Part shown: positions 44,351 through 53,503 of the stretch, piece by piece
How positions within the stretch are numbered: the first letter of the stretch is position 1
Layout: every line of letters starts with the position of its first letter
Position numbers and translations under genes: made by a program
From: Chloromonas sp. AAM2
Taxonomy: Eukaryota; Chlorophyta; Chlorophyceae; Chlamydomonadales; Chlamydomonadaceae
DNA: 53,503 bases
NCBI GenBank assembly: GCA_004335635.1
Contig: QAXH01004389.1
Location: 3,779-57,281, forward strand
Reading direction: 5' to 3'
Notes under the pieces: model-generated
The model's input: the letters and a program-made list of their open reading frames with translations, nothing else
The model's database searches: none
What the model was told of the DNA's origin: nothing

Positions 44351-45961
44351 TTAGTATTTGGTAAACATATCTTCATACACTCGGTAGTGGGTAGTCATTC
44401 CCAGCTTCTCGTACTGCAGTTGGCCAACAAAACAAGGCAAGCAGCAGCCAGAATCTACTCACATCACCGAGGATAAACGATAGCACGCTGATGATTTTAA
44501 GGTGCCCATAACCAGAAACATGAGGTTACATCAGGCGGCATGCACGGTAGGCAGGGGTAGATAGCAGGGTAGATAGCACTGCAGGACTGAGTGTTGATCT
44601 GTGTGGCAAACACGTGCAGTAATAGGTGCCTGCTGCATCTGATGGCTGTCGAGACAGTGTACAAGCATGCTGGGCCTGCACCTGGCAGGCATTGCATTTG
44701 CAGTGATAAAGTTCAGTTTATCACTAAATGGCTACCGAACATTGCATGCACACACTGGGTCTGTGTGCAAGGTGTGAGCATGTGGCCAGGCTCACCGTGG
44801 CATGTGCTGGCTTGTTGCCCTCGTCAGCGTACAGCCTCACGCCCGCCGCGCCCTGCCGCTGAGCATCAGCCCTCACGTGGTCGTAGAGTCGTCTGCAGCG
44901 CGCAACAAAACAGTCAACCTCTGGTGTGCAAGAGGTGGGAGCCGGGCACTCCACAGGCAATTGCGTGGGCTCAGAATAGCTTAGGGTGGACAGATGGTTG
45001 GGTAGATGTCAAGCGGGCTCGCTGCTGGGAGGGGGCTGATTCTCTGATGAACGGTTTCACATGCTGTGCTATGGGCACAGAGGCATGTGCTGGCGCACAT
45101 GGTCTCGCAGCCACAGCTGGCGGTGCCCTAATGCGCACCTGAAGTGCCCCCGGCCCCGGCTTGACGGCACCACATACACGCTCTGTATCCACCTGTGGGA
45201 CATGCCACTGTTCATTAAATGAACACGTGCTCAAAACATGCGCTTTCAGTTGGATTTGTACCTTGATTGACTAGAAATGTCAACTGTTTACCGGGCCTGA
45301 AACGTATAAGGCGCCATCATCTGCCTCACGCACCATACGAATGCTGCTCTCCAATCGCTCCACTCAAACGTGATCATCAGTTGGCCAACGACCTGGGAGC
45401 GAGATGGCAGGGACGACAAGTGTGACACTGCGAGCGCCTTGATCCAAAAAACCTGCCAGCCGCCCATCAATCACATTACACACTCAACAAAAGTGCCATT
45501 CAAGTGCACCTTGATTGCATTGCTAATGGCTGGCAAAACAAAAGCGCCTAAGATGGTTGCCATTGCAAAGGCTCGTTGCATTGTCGTTGCATTGCCGCTG
45601 CAAAGGCTAGGAGCAGAAAATACACCATATCTTACCTGTTGCTGTTCCTCGATCAAATAGTATCTTGCGCTGGTTTGCGCTTTGCCACTGAGGACGGCAG
45701 CCACACCAGCCTCAGCAACATCATCTGGAATGACAAGACCTTCAGTTTCCTAAAACAATTAAGCAATGATAATCGGTCAACGTGCAAGGTTGGAAGACAG
45801 ACCACGTTTACGGGTCACAGGGAACGGATGGATGCATTCATGATCTCACGTACTTGTGCCATGGCTTGATTGAAGCCTGCTATCGTTTTGCCGTCTTCAG
45901 CGCCAGCGCTTCTAATGTCCACCAATGATGCACTGGATGATTCCTCAGCCGCTCCCGGCAT
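44351..45961 (-). CDS. GNAT family N-acetyltransferase
   Basis: I rebuilt six exons: 45854..45961, 45636..45749, 45334..45392, 45139..45192, 44796..44892 and 44351..44413. They give 495 nt and 164 aa, with every phase consistent. The protein has the full GNAT order: VDIRSAGAEDGKTIAGFNQ (beta1-alpha1), LVIPDDVAEAGVAAVL, ARYYLIEEQQQ, VVGQLMITFEWSDWR (beta3-4), WIQSVYVVPSSRGRGHF (motif A; the acetyl-CoA loop RGRGHF), RRLYDHVRADAQRQGAAGVR, then the motif B strand LYADEGNKPAHATYEKLGM and a last strand with YRVYEDMF. The length is typical for a single-domain GNAT. The substrate is not deducible; EWSDWR with WIQSVYV marks a subgroup common in bacteria. An upstream in-frame extension to 46129 exists, but 45961 is chosen because it starts just before the domain. 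Its start lies 311 bp from the divergent ornithine aminotransferase start. Confidence 0.92.
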
Positions 45962-46272
45962 GGCTGTTAACTGAATTATAATCCAGGCCCTTGGTCGTGT
46001 TTCTGGTACTGGCACTGCTACAGTCCCATGAGGTACACTGTCAACAGTATGGGACCTGAGGTGCGATCTGAGTGAGCATGCTGTAACGTCAGCAGTATGG
46101 AACCTGAGGTGTGACCTGAGCAAGGTCACCCCTTAGGCAGATATGACCCACACAGGTTTGGGAGAGTTTGGTTGTGCTTGTTTGCATATTGCTTGAGCTG
46201 AACGCAAGTACACCTGCGTACTGATCTTCTCGTCAGTTTTGATCACAACCCTACTGTCGGTGCTGGGTCAGC
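45962..46272. promoter_or_regulatory. divergent promoter region, GNAT / ornithine aminotransferase
   Basis: 311 bp separate the two start codons. A duplicated phrase with gtatggaacctgaggtg-type sequence occurs at about 46047-46068 and 46095-46118, within what must be the shared promoter and 5' UTRs; it could be a repeated regulatory site, which is inference. Confidence 0.5.
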
Positions 46273-49200
46273 ATGGTCTTGCCGGCCCTAGTATGGCACG
46301 TTGGACAGCTTGCGCGCGGAGCTTCTGTTAGACAGCTGTCGCCATCGCTGGCCCGGGCTTTCAGCTCTTTGCCGGCGAAGGAGGAGAAACCCCTATCGCA
46401 GAAGGTGCTGCGATGGCTCGTGGCAGTTCGCTGATGTCGCAGTCGCACGTACAGTCGCAGACAAGTCACGGTGAGGTCTGCGTGTGCCGTTGCTGCAGTT
46501 CATCGAAAGAGAAGATACATATGGCGCGCATAACTACGCACCGCTGCCGGTCGTGTTACAGCGAGGTCAGGGTGTGTTTGTTTGGGACGTGGAAGGCAAG
46601 CGCTACTTTGACTTTCTGTCAGCCTACTCGGCTGTTAATCAAGGGCACTCCCATCCCAAGGTGACGCTTTTTCCGGCATTACATGCGGCTCCCATGCAAA
46701 GATTACTGCCACGTCAGCTTGTCATGCATGAAGCACGGCAGGTTGAAGTTCTGCATGGCATACATACAAACTTGATTGCCCTCCTTTCTGCAGATTGTCA
46801 AGGCGCTGGTTGATCAGGTTCAGAAAATGGCGCTGACATCACGTGCTTTCTACAACGGTGGGTAGCAAGGGTGGTCATACAAGTCTAGGCACAAATATGG
46901 TTCAGCACGACTTGGCCTGTAGTGCATGGCAGTGCAGCATGGCAGGACTGTGCATATGGACGGGATCACAACTTCTAACGTGCTGTTGTTTCGCAAACCA
47001 GGTTGTGCTGTTTGAGCAATATGGGGTTGTAGTGTTTCGTCTTGTTTGCCTGCTGTTCACCTTGGTCAAGCTTCATGCCGTACATTTCATCACGTTTGAT
47101 TGCTTATAGATGCTCTGGGCGAGTATGAGGAGTACATCACACGGCTTTTTGGATACGACAAGGTACTGCCCATGAACACTGGAGTGGAGGGGGGAGAAAC
47201 CGCCATCAAGCTAGCCAGGTGCGGCAAGAGTCGATTAGAAGACCGCAGTCTCGCAATGGCTTCTCTCCTGTAATAGCTTCATTAGCTGCATGCTCATTGA
47301 TTTTGCTTGTCATGTGCACATTTGAGTTGTTTTCACACTTATTATGATTTTTCTCCTTGGCTTTATGCTAAATCCTTGTTCAGGTAGTGCTCAATTGCTG
47401 TACCGATGTACCTTCATCTGCAGGCGCTGGGGTTATGATGTCAAGGGTGTGCCCAAATACGAAGCCAAGGTGCTGTTCGCCAAGGGGAACTTCTGGGGCC
47501 GCACCATGAGCGCCATCTCCACCTCAACGGACCCTTCCAGCTACTCGGGCTTTGGTGAGGCTATTATAGAGCAGGTACCACACTTGGTGATGGCTTTGGG
47601 GCATGTGATACAGGGAGCACACCAGGGGAGTCACCACGCGAATGCTCAGCAAGCCATGCAAGAGGCAAGGTTGGCTGCTGTCATGACCAACTCTGAGCAG
47701 CGGAAGGAAGCATGTTAGAGTTTATGCAGTTGCACTCCTGGGTAGGCAGTTGCACGTATATGGTCCAGAGCGTGCCGGTGAACATGGTGAAAGCAGGGCT
47801 GCACCAACAGCATGCGAGCGTGCGCACCTCTGGCTGTCCCGCTGCAGGCCCCTTCATGCCCGGGTTTGAAAACATACCCTACAACGACCTGCCGGCCCTT
47901 GATGCCAAGCTCGCGTCTGACCCCAACATCGTGGCGTTCATGGTGGAGCCAATACAGGTGAACAACAGGCACATGGGAGGGGGGGATGTGCGGCAGCAGG
48001 CACAGGCAGAAACCTGCATCAGCAGTGCAGCATCGGGGAGGAGGTTGTTGCAGTCTGTTAAACCCGCCAAATATGTTGGAGTGAACAATGGTACAAAAGG
48101 ATATAGAAGGGATGCAACGCAGGCGCAAGCTTGAACCAGAAGTGCTGATGGATGGTGCAAAGTACGAGGTTGTACTGGGACTTCATTAAGATTGGTGCAT
48201 TGTCTGAATTGGCGCAGGGCGAGGCGGGTGTGGTGGTGCCCCATGACGGGTACCTCCAGGGGGCCAAGAAGCTGCTGGAGAAGCACAAGGCGCTGCTGAT
48301 CGCGGATGAGGTGAGAAGCAGCATGACAAGTGAGCTGTGCACCAGGCTAGAATTGTTTTTGGACTGCCGCAACACAACTTGCTATACCATCAGCTGGATT
48401 ATGTCATGCCTGTCGGCAGAACTGCCTGCTCAAGTCCACTCCCTTCCAGGTTTAGAAAGCAATAAATTGGTGGCGTAGAAGACAAGCGGGACATCTGAGA
48501 GAAGCTTGTGGCGTTGCTATGTCCGTTGCTTTGCAGGTCCAATCGGGTCTGTGCAGGACAGGCCGCATGCTTGCATGTGACTGGGAGGGCGTCAAACCTG
48601 ACATACTGGTGCTGGGCAAGGCGCTCAGTGGCGGCGTGTGAGTGTGGGAATACATACTCAAAGTGAAGAGATCAGGCATAAGACCTATAAGTCAAGAGCA
48701 TCTGCAGTGCTGTCCAGCATGGGTTGAACACCGGGGTCGATTGTGGCATTCTGTGCATGTATGGTCTCTTTACAGCTGGCTTGCAAGAGTTGCCATCATG
48801 ATCACTTGCCGCATATGATGCATGTGCGCTCCAAGGCATGCTCGCAGAGGTGATCAAGCAATCAATGCTGACTGCCTGTGTATGTCACAGTTAGCCTCCT
48901 GCCAGGGTTTTAACTGCATGCGTGCATGTCTGTGTGGCTGCGTGTGGCTGCAGTTACCCGGTGTCTGCGGTCCTGGCGGATGACGAGATCATGCTCACCA
49001 TTGGGCGCGGTCAGCACGGGTCCACCTACGGGGGCAACCCGGTGGCGGCCAAGGTGGCGCAGGCTGCCCTGCAGGTGAGCGATATTTGGTGGGCGCTGGC
49101 ACAAGCAGGATACTGGGTCCCAGGTAACAGTTGTGGAATGAGCGACCTGGCTGGCGTTCTTTTTGCGTCCGGCTGAGTAGGTCCCCCGGCCAGAACTGAC

Positions 49201-50293
49201 CAGACCAGTCTGATGTGAGACGCCTTGGGTGGACACTAATGACACAGACAGGGCTGATGATGGCATACAAAGCGCAGGTGAATGGCAGACAGGTGCTGTA
49301 GGGAGTAGGGCTGAGAGCAGTGCACGTCAGCTAGGCTCCGCGCAGCAGCAGTGCAAACATTTGATTGTTGGAAAAGTGCATGCCAGGCCAGGGGTTTGTC
49401 CAAGCAGATGAGCCTGAAATGGTCAATACACGTGCACATCTCTATCTCTTCTTGCACTCCATGCCTCAAATGGTCAATACACGTGCACATCTCTATCTCT
49501 TCTTGCACTCCATGTATGGCCTCACTCTTTGGAGATCGTTTCATGCTCCTCAACTAGCAAGCTAGTGATCAAGTAACATAATACGTATGTATCTCAGAAC
49601 GTGCTCGATAATGTCGCGCTGTGCTGCGTGTGTGGTGCTGCTCGCAGGTTCTTATTGACGAGCGGTTGGCGGAGAACTCGGACCGGCTGGGACAGCTGCT
49701 GCGCAGTGAGCTCAATAAGATAGCAGCGGACAGCAATGGCTTCATCAGCCTGGTCAGGGGCAAGGGGCTGTTCAACGCAATGGTCGTGCAGGTGGGATCG
49801 CGTGCTGTCACTGCTGCTACTGTGTTTGTATTGGCCCATTGGCATAAGAAGATGTTCACTCAAAGCAATTAAAGACCAGCAGTTGATCACCGCCAGAAGA
49901 GCTATGCCACAGTTGGTTCCATCAAGCAATTGTACGAGAGGAAGGGTTGGCTCAGTCATGTGGCGTGCAATCAGGTATCGCCCCGCTACCCACCCACGTG
50001 CTGTCTGATTCGAAGGCTCAAGTTCGTTAAGTGCTCCCTGCAGGGGCGTCTCTATGAGGGTGTCAGACTGTCAGCTGACATGCATGCCCCGTGTGGACTT
50101 TGTGCATGCGCAGGAGCGTCCCGGTGCGGGTGCGTGGGAGCTGTGTTTGCAGCTGCAGTCGCGCGGCCTGCTGGCCAAGCCCACGCAGCGCAACGTCATC
50201 CGCTTTGCCCCGCCGCTGGTACTGACGGAGGCTCAGCTCATGGAGTGTGTGGACATCATTCGGCAGGCGGTCAAGGCAACTGCAGCGGCGTGA
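46273..50293 (+). CDS. OAT: ornithine delta-aminotransferase, probably mitochondrial
   Basis: I rebuilt eleven exons, 1347 nt and 448 aa: 46273..46404, 46499..46660, 46794..46857, 47110..47218, 47424..47554, 47848..47957, 48218..48310, 48537..48637, 48954..49074, 49648..49791, 50114..50293. All phases match. The N-terminus ([20 protein letters not shown], then a Ser/Arg/Ala stretch) looks like a mitochondrial presequence. The class-III aminotransferase core follows: [86 protein letters not shown] (PLP-ring Asp about residue 266), [18 protein letters not shown] (PLP Lys about residue 295), [18 protein letters not shown] and a C-terminal [17 protein letters not shown]. It interconverts ornithine plus 2-oxoglutarate with glutamate semialdehyde plus glutamate, linking arginine breakdown to proline. 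The exon 1 donor (AAG|GTGCTG) is weak but gives [17 protein letters not shown], as expected. Confidence 0.96.
49417..49514. repeat. 47-bp direct repeat, two copies, in an OAT intron
   Basis: Identical 47-bp copies start at 49417 and 49468 (51-bp spacing) within the intron between exons 9 and 10, a recent local duplication. Confidence 0.95.
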
Positions 50294-52209
50294 ACGGGCG
50301 GAGTGGTAGAGCCATGATAGCATGTGCGTAAAGGATGGAGGCGGCACTCAAGTGGAAAGGCTAGGATGAGTCTGCCCCTGGCAAGATGCGTGTCACGGCT
50401 TGTCGAGTGAGAAGGCTATGAGTTTGACAACAGCGGGGCCAGTCCGCTGTCATGAACCCATGCTGGCTTGGTCATGAGTTCAAATCAAGCTTATGGATTC
50501 ATGGGTGCAAACCAATCGTAATCCTGCTCAGGCCTAGGATGGATGTCAGTCATGTGTGGCCTGGCATGTCTTTGAAATGCGATGCCTGGGTTGGGGCATG
50601 AACAATAAGACACCTGTGTAGCGCTGAACGGAAATTTCTGCAGACATCTGGACTTCTCGTATGCGGGCACAGTTGCGCCTGATTGGAGGTGTGGGCTCTT
50701 GCTGACTGACTCGGCATCAGGTGCCATCAATGCTTCAGAGGTGCAGTGTTGACGCCGCTGTGTGAACAGAGTGCGGTGCGACATGCTCATCACAAGTGGT
50801 CGTCAACAGAGGTGCGCTGCGCTGTGTCGATGGAGTGTGGCCTGACATGCGCAGGCGGTGGGGATGCCGTCTTGTGCAGAGCTGCTCAGTGCAGCAGCTA
50901 GTGTAAAGGAAGATGTGAGTGCACGTGTGTTTGACACCTTACTCTGCATGCTTGGGCTGGTAGCTGACAAGAAGAAAATCTTGAAGGGACACAAAATAAA
51001 GATGATGTACTGTACACATGTGCGCCGCTGGCACGGGTAGAGCAATCCGAGTACCAAAGTGGCAGCATCAACTTGATGCAGTAGCGACTCAATTGTCAAT
51101 TGTGCGACTTTACCAACATCGCTTGCTTCTTTTTTATGATTTGTAGTTCTGGAGACTTCTTCTATTCTTGCCATGCTCCGAATTGTGTTTTTCTTTTTAA
51201 TGGCACTCGTTTACAAGAAGAGGCCTGTGCAGGTAATTGTTAGGACAGCAAGCCGATTGCTAATGATTGCTGGCCGCTGGGCTCATGTTGAAAGACATGA
51301 GTACGGCCTTGACGCCGGCACGTGGGGTGGCACCAGCAATGCAGTTGAATTACATTCTGAGCCAGTAGGTTTACCTTTGTATGAGGGTGCGGGTGTGGTG
51401 GGTGCCGGACCATGCCCTGCCACGCCTTGTAAACGCACCTCCCAGATGCGCACTGTGTGATCCGCCGAGCGTGGGCAACGTGAGACGGTGCATGCGTGGC
51501 TGTACATGGTAGCGACATGGCAGTGGTCCATGGCTGAGTAAAGTGTGCATCTGCTGTGATGCGTGTGCCATGCATGCGGTAGAACATGTGCGGTAGGTAA
51601 TGCGCGCCATGAACGCAAAGTGGGCAATTGATGTAGGGACCACCATTTCACACTTGTGCGCCAGGTTATCACATTCACCGACGATGATGAGAAGCGTTCG
51701 GTACGGATGAGACCCACGTGGTCGCTCTTACTACCGGGCCATACCACCCTATAACACGGTGTCCACCAAGGACATGATTCAAAAAATAGCTGTTTCCATG
51801 TCGCCTTGGGGACATTCGCTACAAATGGTGCTTGTGCAAAACAGAAACACCAACACTGGTTCCTGGCGGTACTTCCAGGAATTGTCCCAGAACTTCTTTT
51901 TTGGCTGGTGACTTCTACTTGTGCGCTTTCGCTGTCAGCGGTTAGGGCCTGCTTGGCTGGTCTGCTTGCACGTTCTTGGCTATGTATACAAAGCCCTTGA
52001 GTTTTTTGAGCCTAGCATAGTCGCGCCCCGCCTGGTATGCGACACACACCGGCTACTTGTCTTGGCTATGCAACACCGACTTGCTCAAAATGTGTGAGCG
52101 TTGGACCTCAAGTGAATCGTGGCCCTGCATTCTCAACTGCTGCCGCGTTACAGTGCCAGGCTTGCTGAATGTCTATTGCATCAAGTCACGTGTGATACGA
52201 GTTACAAAA
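50294..52209. other. intergenic, no convincing gene
   Basis: This is the 3' flank of OAT, followed by sequence with no recognised gene. On the minus strand near 51439-51470 a short stretch reads SADHTVRIWE before a GTGCGT donor, like a WD40 repeat end, but no further WD repeats join it. A TGTAA at about 50901 is one possible OAT poly(A) signal, though distant. Confidence 0.4.
51849..51902 (-). repeat. single terminus of the inverted-repeat element family (copy E)
   Basis: On the minus strand this reads an A/G run, gttctgggacaattcctgg, agta, then ggaaccagtgttg, matching the left end of copy C including its sub-terminal palindrome region. It has lost ttgccag from the core. No partner end is visible. 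Confidence 0.75.
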
Positions 52210-52382
52210 GGGGAGGGACTCCAGCCCGTCCAACCTACAAGCGAAGGGGATTGCGACACACCGCGATAGTAATGGTGGTGGTCACCCCTCGAGGTGTTAC
52301 CCTGACCGCAAACCTCGTTAGACGCAAAAGGGGCCTAGAAGTTGAAAACCATGTCCAGACACCACACCAGTGTTCTGTTGTC
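52210..52382 (+). repeat. dispersed repeat, copy 2 of 2
   Basis: This is the second copy of the repeat at 40709-40880, same orientation, with scattered substitutions and a short insertion around 52290 (cctcgaggtgtta). It lies about 240 bp from the Fanzor/TnpB-like remnant, but no evidence ties them into one element. Confidence 0.85.
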
Positions 52383-52617
52383 TCGATGCTCATTGACTAG
52401 CAAATGTCATGCCTCAACATATTTGTCTGATTGCATCCACAAAACGTATACATCAATCGTCTTCCTCCTACAGTCAACTGTCATGTTAGTGTCTGATCAA
52501 CCCTGCATGTAATTTGCCGGGTCATTCAGCGCTTGCTCTGCCTCAATCTGGTGGTGCTCCAGTTGCTGATGCTCCATGGCCTGCTGCGCTTTCTGTTGTG
52601 GCTGCGCTTGTGTTGCC

Positions 52618-52967
52618 TTAGTACGCAGCACAGGAGGGGCGGTGAGGGAGACCTGCCAGGAGCCACAAACCAACGTGCATGATGTTCCTAGCCGCATTGA
52701 CGTCCCGATCCCACACGGTGTTGCAGAGGGTGCATCTCTTCACCTGCGTGTGTTGTGGCTAAGCATCATGCAAGGCCAGTCCCGCTAGGCTTTGGCTTCC
52801 TTGAAATTGTGTAGCAACTCCCTGCAGAGATCGCGTGGCGTACAGTGACCGAAAGCATCAACAGACCCTTGCCGTTCATGTTGAAACAAAGAAAGAAAGA
52901 AAGGGGACGCCGGTCGGCGTAAGTAAGGAGGCCGGGTGATTAAGCAAGAACCCCCATGCAACATCAA
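52618..52967 (-). pseudogene. Fanzor/TnpB-like RNA-guided nuclease remnant (C-terminal zinc ribbon)
   Basis: On the minus strand 52743..52618 encodes VKRCTLCNTVWDRDVNAARN followed by IMHV, a Leu-rich helix and HRPSCAAY then stop. CxxC followed by W-x-RDVNAARNI is the hallmark of the last zinc-ribbon half and RuvC-III motif of TnpB and its eukaryotic relatives, Fanzor. Upstream, another frame (52967..52785) carries GSVDAFGHCTPRDLCRELL, which loosely resembles the segment before the DEY-TS motif in Fanzor, but it ends in a stop, and the first CxxC half and DEY-TS are not intact. A cag just before VKRC could be a splice acceptor, so a spliced gene is not excluded; a decayed copy is more likely. 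No RuvC-I or RuvC-II is seen in the remaining sequence to the right edge. Confidence 0.6.
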
Positions 52968-53349
52968 AGTTGGTTTACCCTACCCCCTTTCTCCGCTGAT
53001 GCAAAGACCATGGGGGATTGGTACAAGCAGGTACAAGCATTCCCTTGGATTGGGGCAATAGGCAAGGCTCCAGCGTTCAGGCAAAACAGCCACTCAATTG
53101 GAAAGGATGTGCTGCTACCTAAATCTCGCAAGCAGGAAGTCCTGGTTTTCAGGATGTTAACATGGCAGTCAGTGGAATGACATGCGGTGGCCTTGCGATG
53201 GCGTGCCTGCCCCCTCAGCATCAACCAACATCTTGACTCGGCAGGTCATGACAAAGAGACAGCATGAGCCCGCATGTAACAAATGGCATACCAGGCACTT
53301 TCATGGCTGCTAACTTGGAATGGCTGGGACCATCCATCCTCCACCCCAG

Positions 53350-53503
53350 GTTATTTACATCAAAGGCAGGAAGGTTGATCTGGCTCTCTATGCTCAGACA
53401 TCAACGCAGTGCGTTGTCCTGCTTGGTCAGGACATTTACAAGCAGTATATATATGTATTTACACCAGGGAAGCCGTCAGAGGACACGGAACGGGATGGGC
53501 ACC
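53350..53503 (+). CDS. partial exon of an unknown gene, runs off the right edge
   Basis: A good pyrimidine tract and cag acceptor (ctccaccccag) precede an open frame with no stop for 51 codons to the window end: VIYIKGRKVDLALYAQTS, then a hydrophobic strand CVVLLGQDIYKQYIYVF and a charged TPGKPSEDTERDG. It has no Met, which fits an internal exon. I do not recognise the family, and the upstream + strand frame 52956-53180 does not obviously join. Confidence 0.35.

Noticed and set aside
50803..51174. 123-codon minus-strand ORF
   Set aside because: No family motif, no phased neighbours and ordinary composition for a random frame in this region.
51439..51747. Minus-strand stretch SADHTVRIWE before a GTGCGT donor, resembling a WD40 repeat end
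   Set aside because: Only about ten residues match. The preceding codons do not form a WD40 blade and no other WD exons join nearby, so chance or a very decayed relic is more likely.
1..53503. CRISPR arrays, tRNA/rRNA genes, bacterial operons
   Set aside because: The tandem repeats lack unique spacers of regular length. I found no clover-leaf with a GGTTCRANYCC loop by eye, and gene structure is eukaryotic throughout. A tRNAscan run would be the decisive check for tRNAs.

Overview
The window is nuclear DNA of a eukaryotic green alga, most likely a chlorophyte close to Chlamydomonadales; Haematococcus-like is an inference I cannot confirm. The evidence is: every recognisable gene is split by many GT-AG introns (a few GC-AG); there is a giant octotricopeptide-repeat (OPR) protein, a class expanded in chlorophytes; two genes look like plastid-targeted enzymes (Mini-ribonuclease III and an ATL-type acyl-ACP thioesterase); and TGTAA, the usual chlorophyte poly(A) signal, follows several stop codons. 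There are no operons. I rebuilt exons by hand from splice sites, reading-phase continuity and protein family motifs.

Layout from left to right: a 24-bp tandem repeat; a large helical-looking protein of unknown function (-); Mini-RNase III (+); ATL-type acyl-ACP thioesterase (-, with a 32-nt micro-exon); a short ankyrin-repeat ORF (+); a NudC/NUDT19-type NAD(P)H pyrophosphatase (-); a YjbQ/UPF0047 protein (+); Tudor-SN (+, 22 exons); the OPR protein (+); a disordered/coiled-coil protein of unknown function whose last intron holds an unfinished repeat and an N gap (+); a PPIL3-type cyclophilin (+); an F-box/LRR protein (+); a GNAT acetyltransferase (-); ornithine aminotransferase (+, 11 exons); then a repeat-rich tail with a decayed Fanzor/TnpB-like nuclease remnant (-) and one partial exon running off the right end (+).

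Three gene pairs are clearly head to head with short shared upstream regions: unknown protein/Mini-RNase III, NUDT19-like/YjbQ and GNAT/ornithine aminotransferase. The GNAT/OAT pair hints at shared control in amine or amino-acid metabolism, but that is inference.

The accessory layer is a non-autonomous inverted-repeat element family. Its ends carry a 20-bp core, and its copies or single ends lie in three introns, one 5' flank and one intergenic region. There is also a separate dispersed repeat of about 172 bp in two copies, several tandem repeats, and two cases where the 3' end of an exon together with its donor site has been copied downstream into the intron. No bacterial-type system, CRISPR array or tRNA/rRNA gene was seen.
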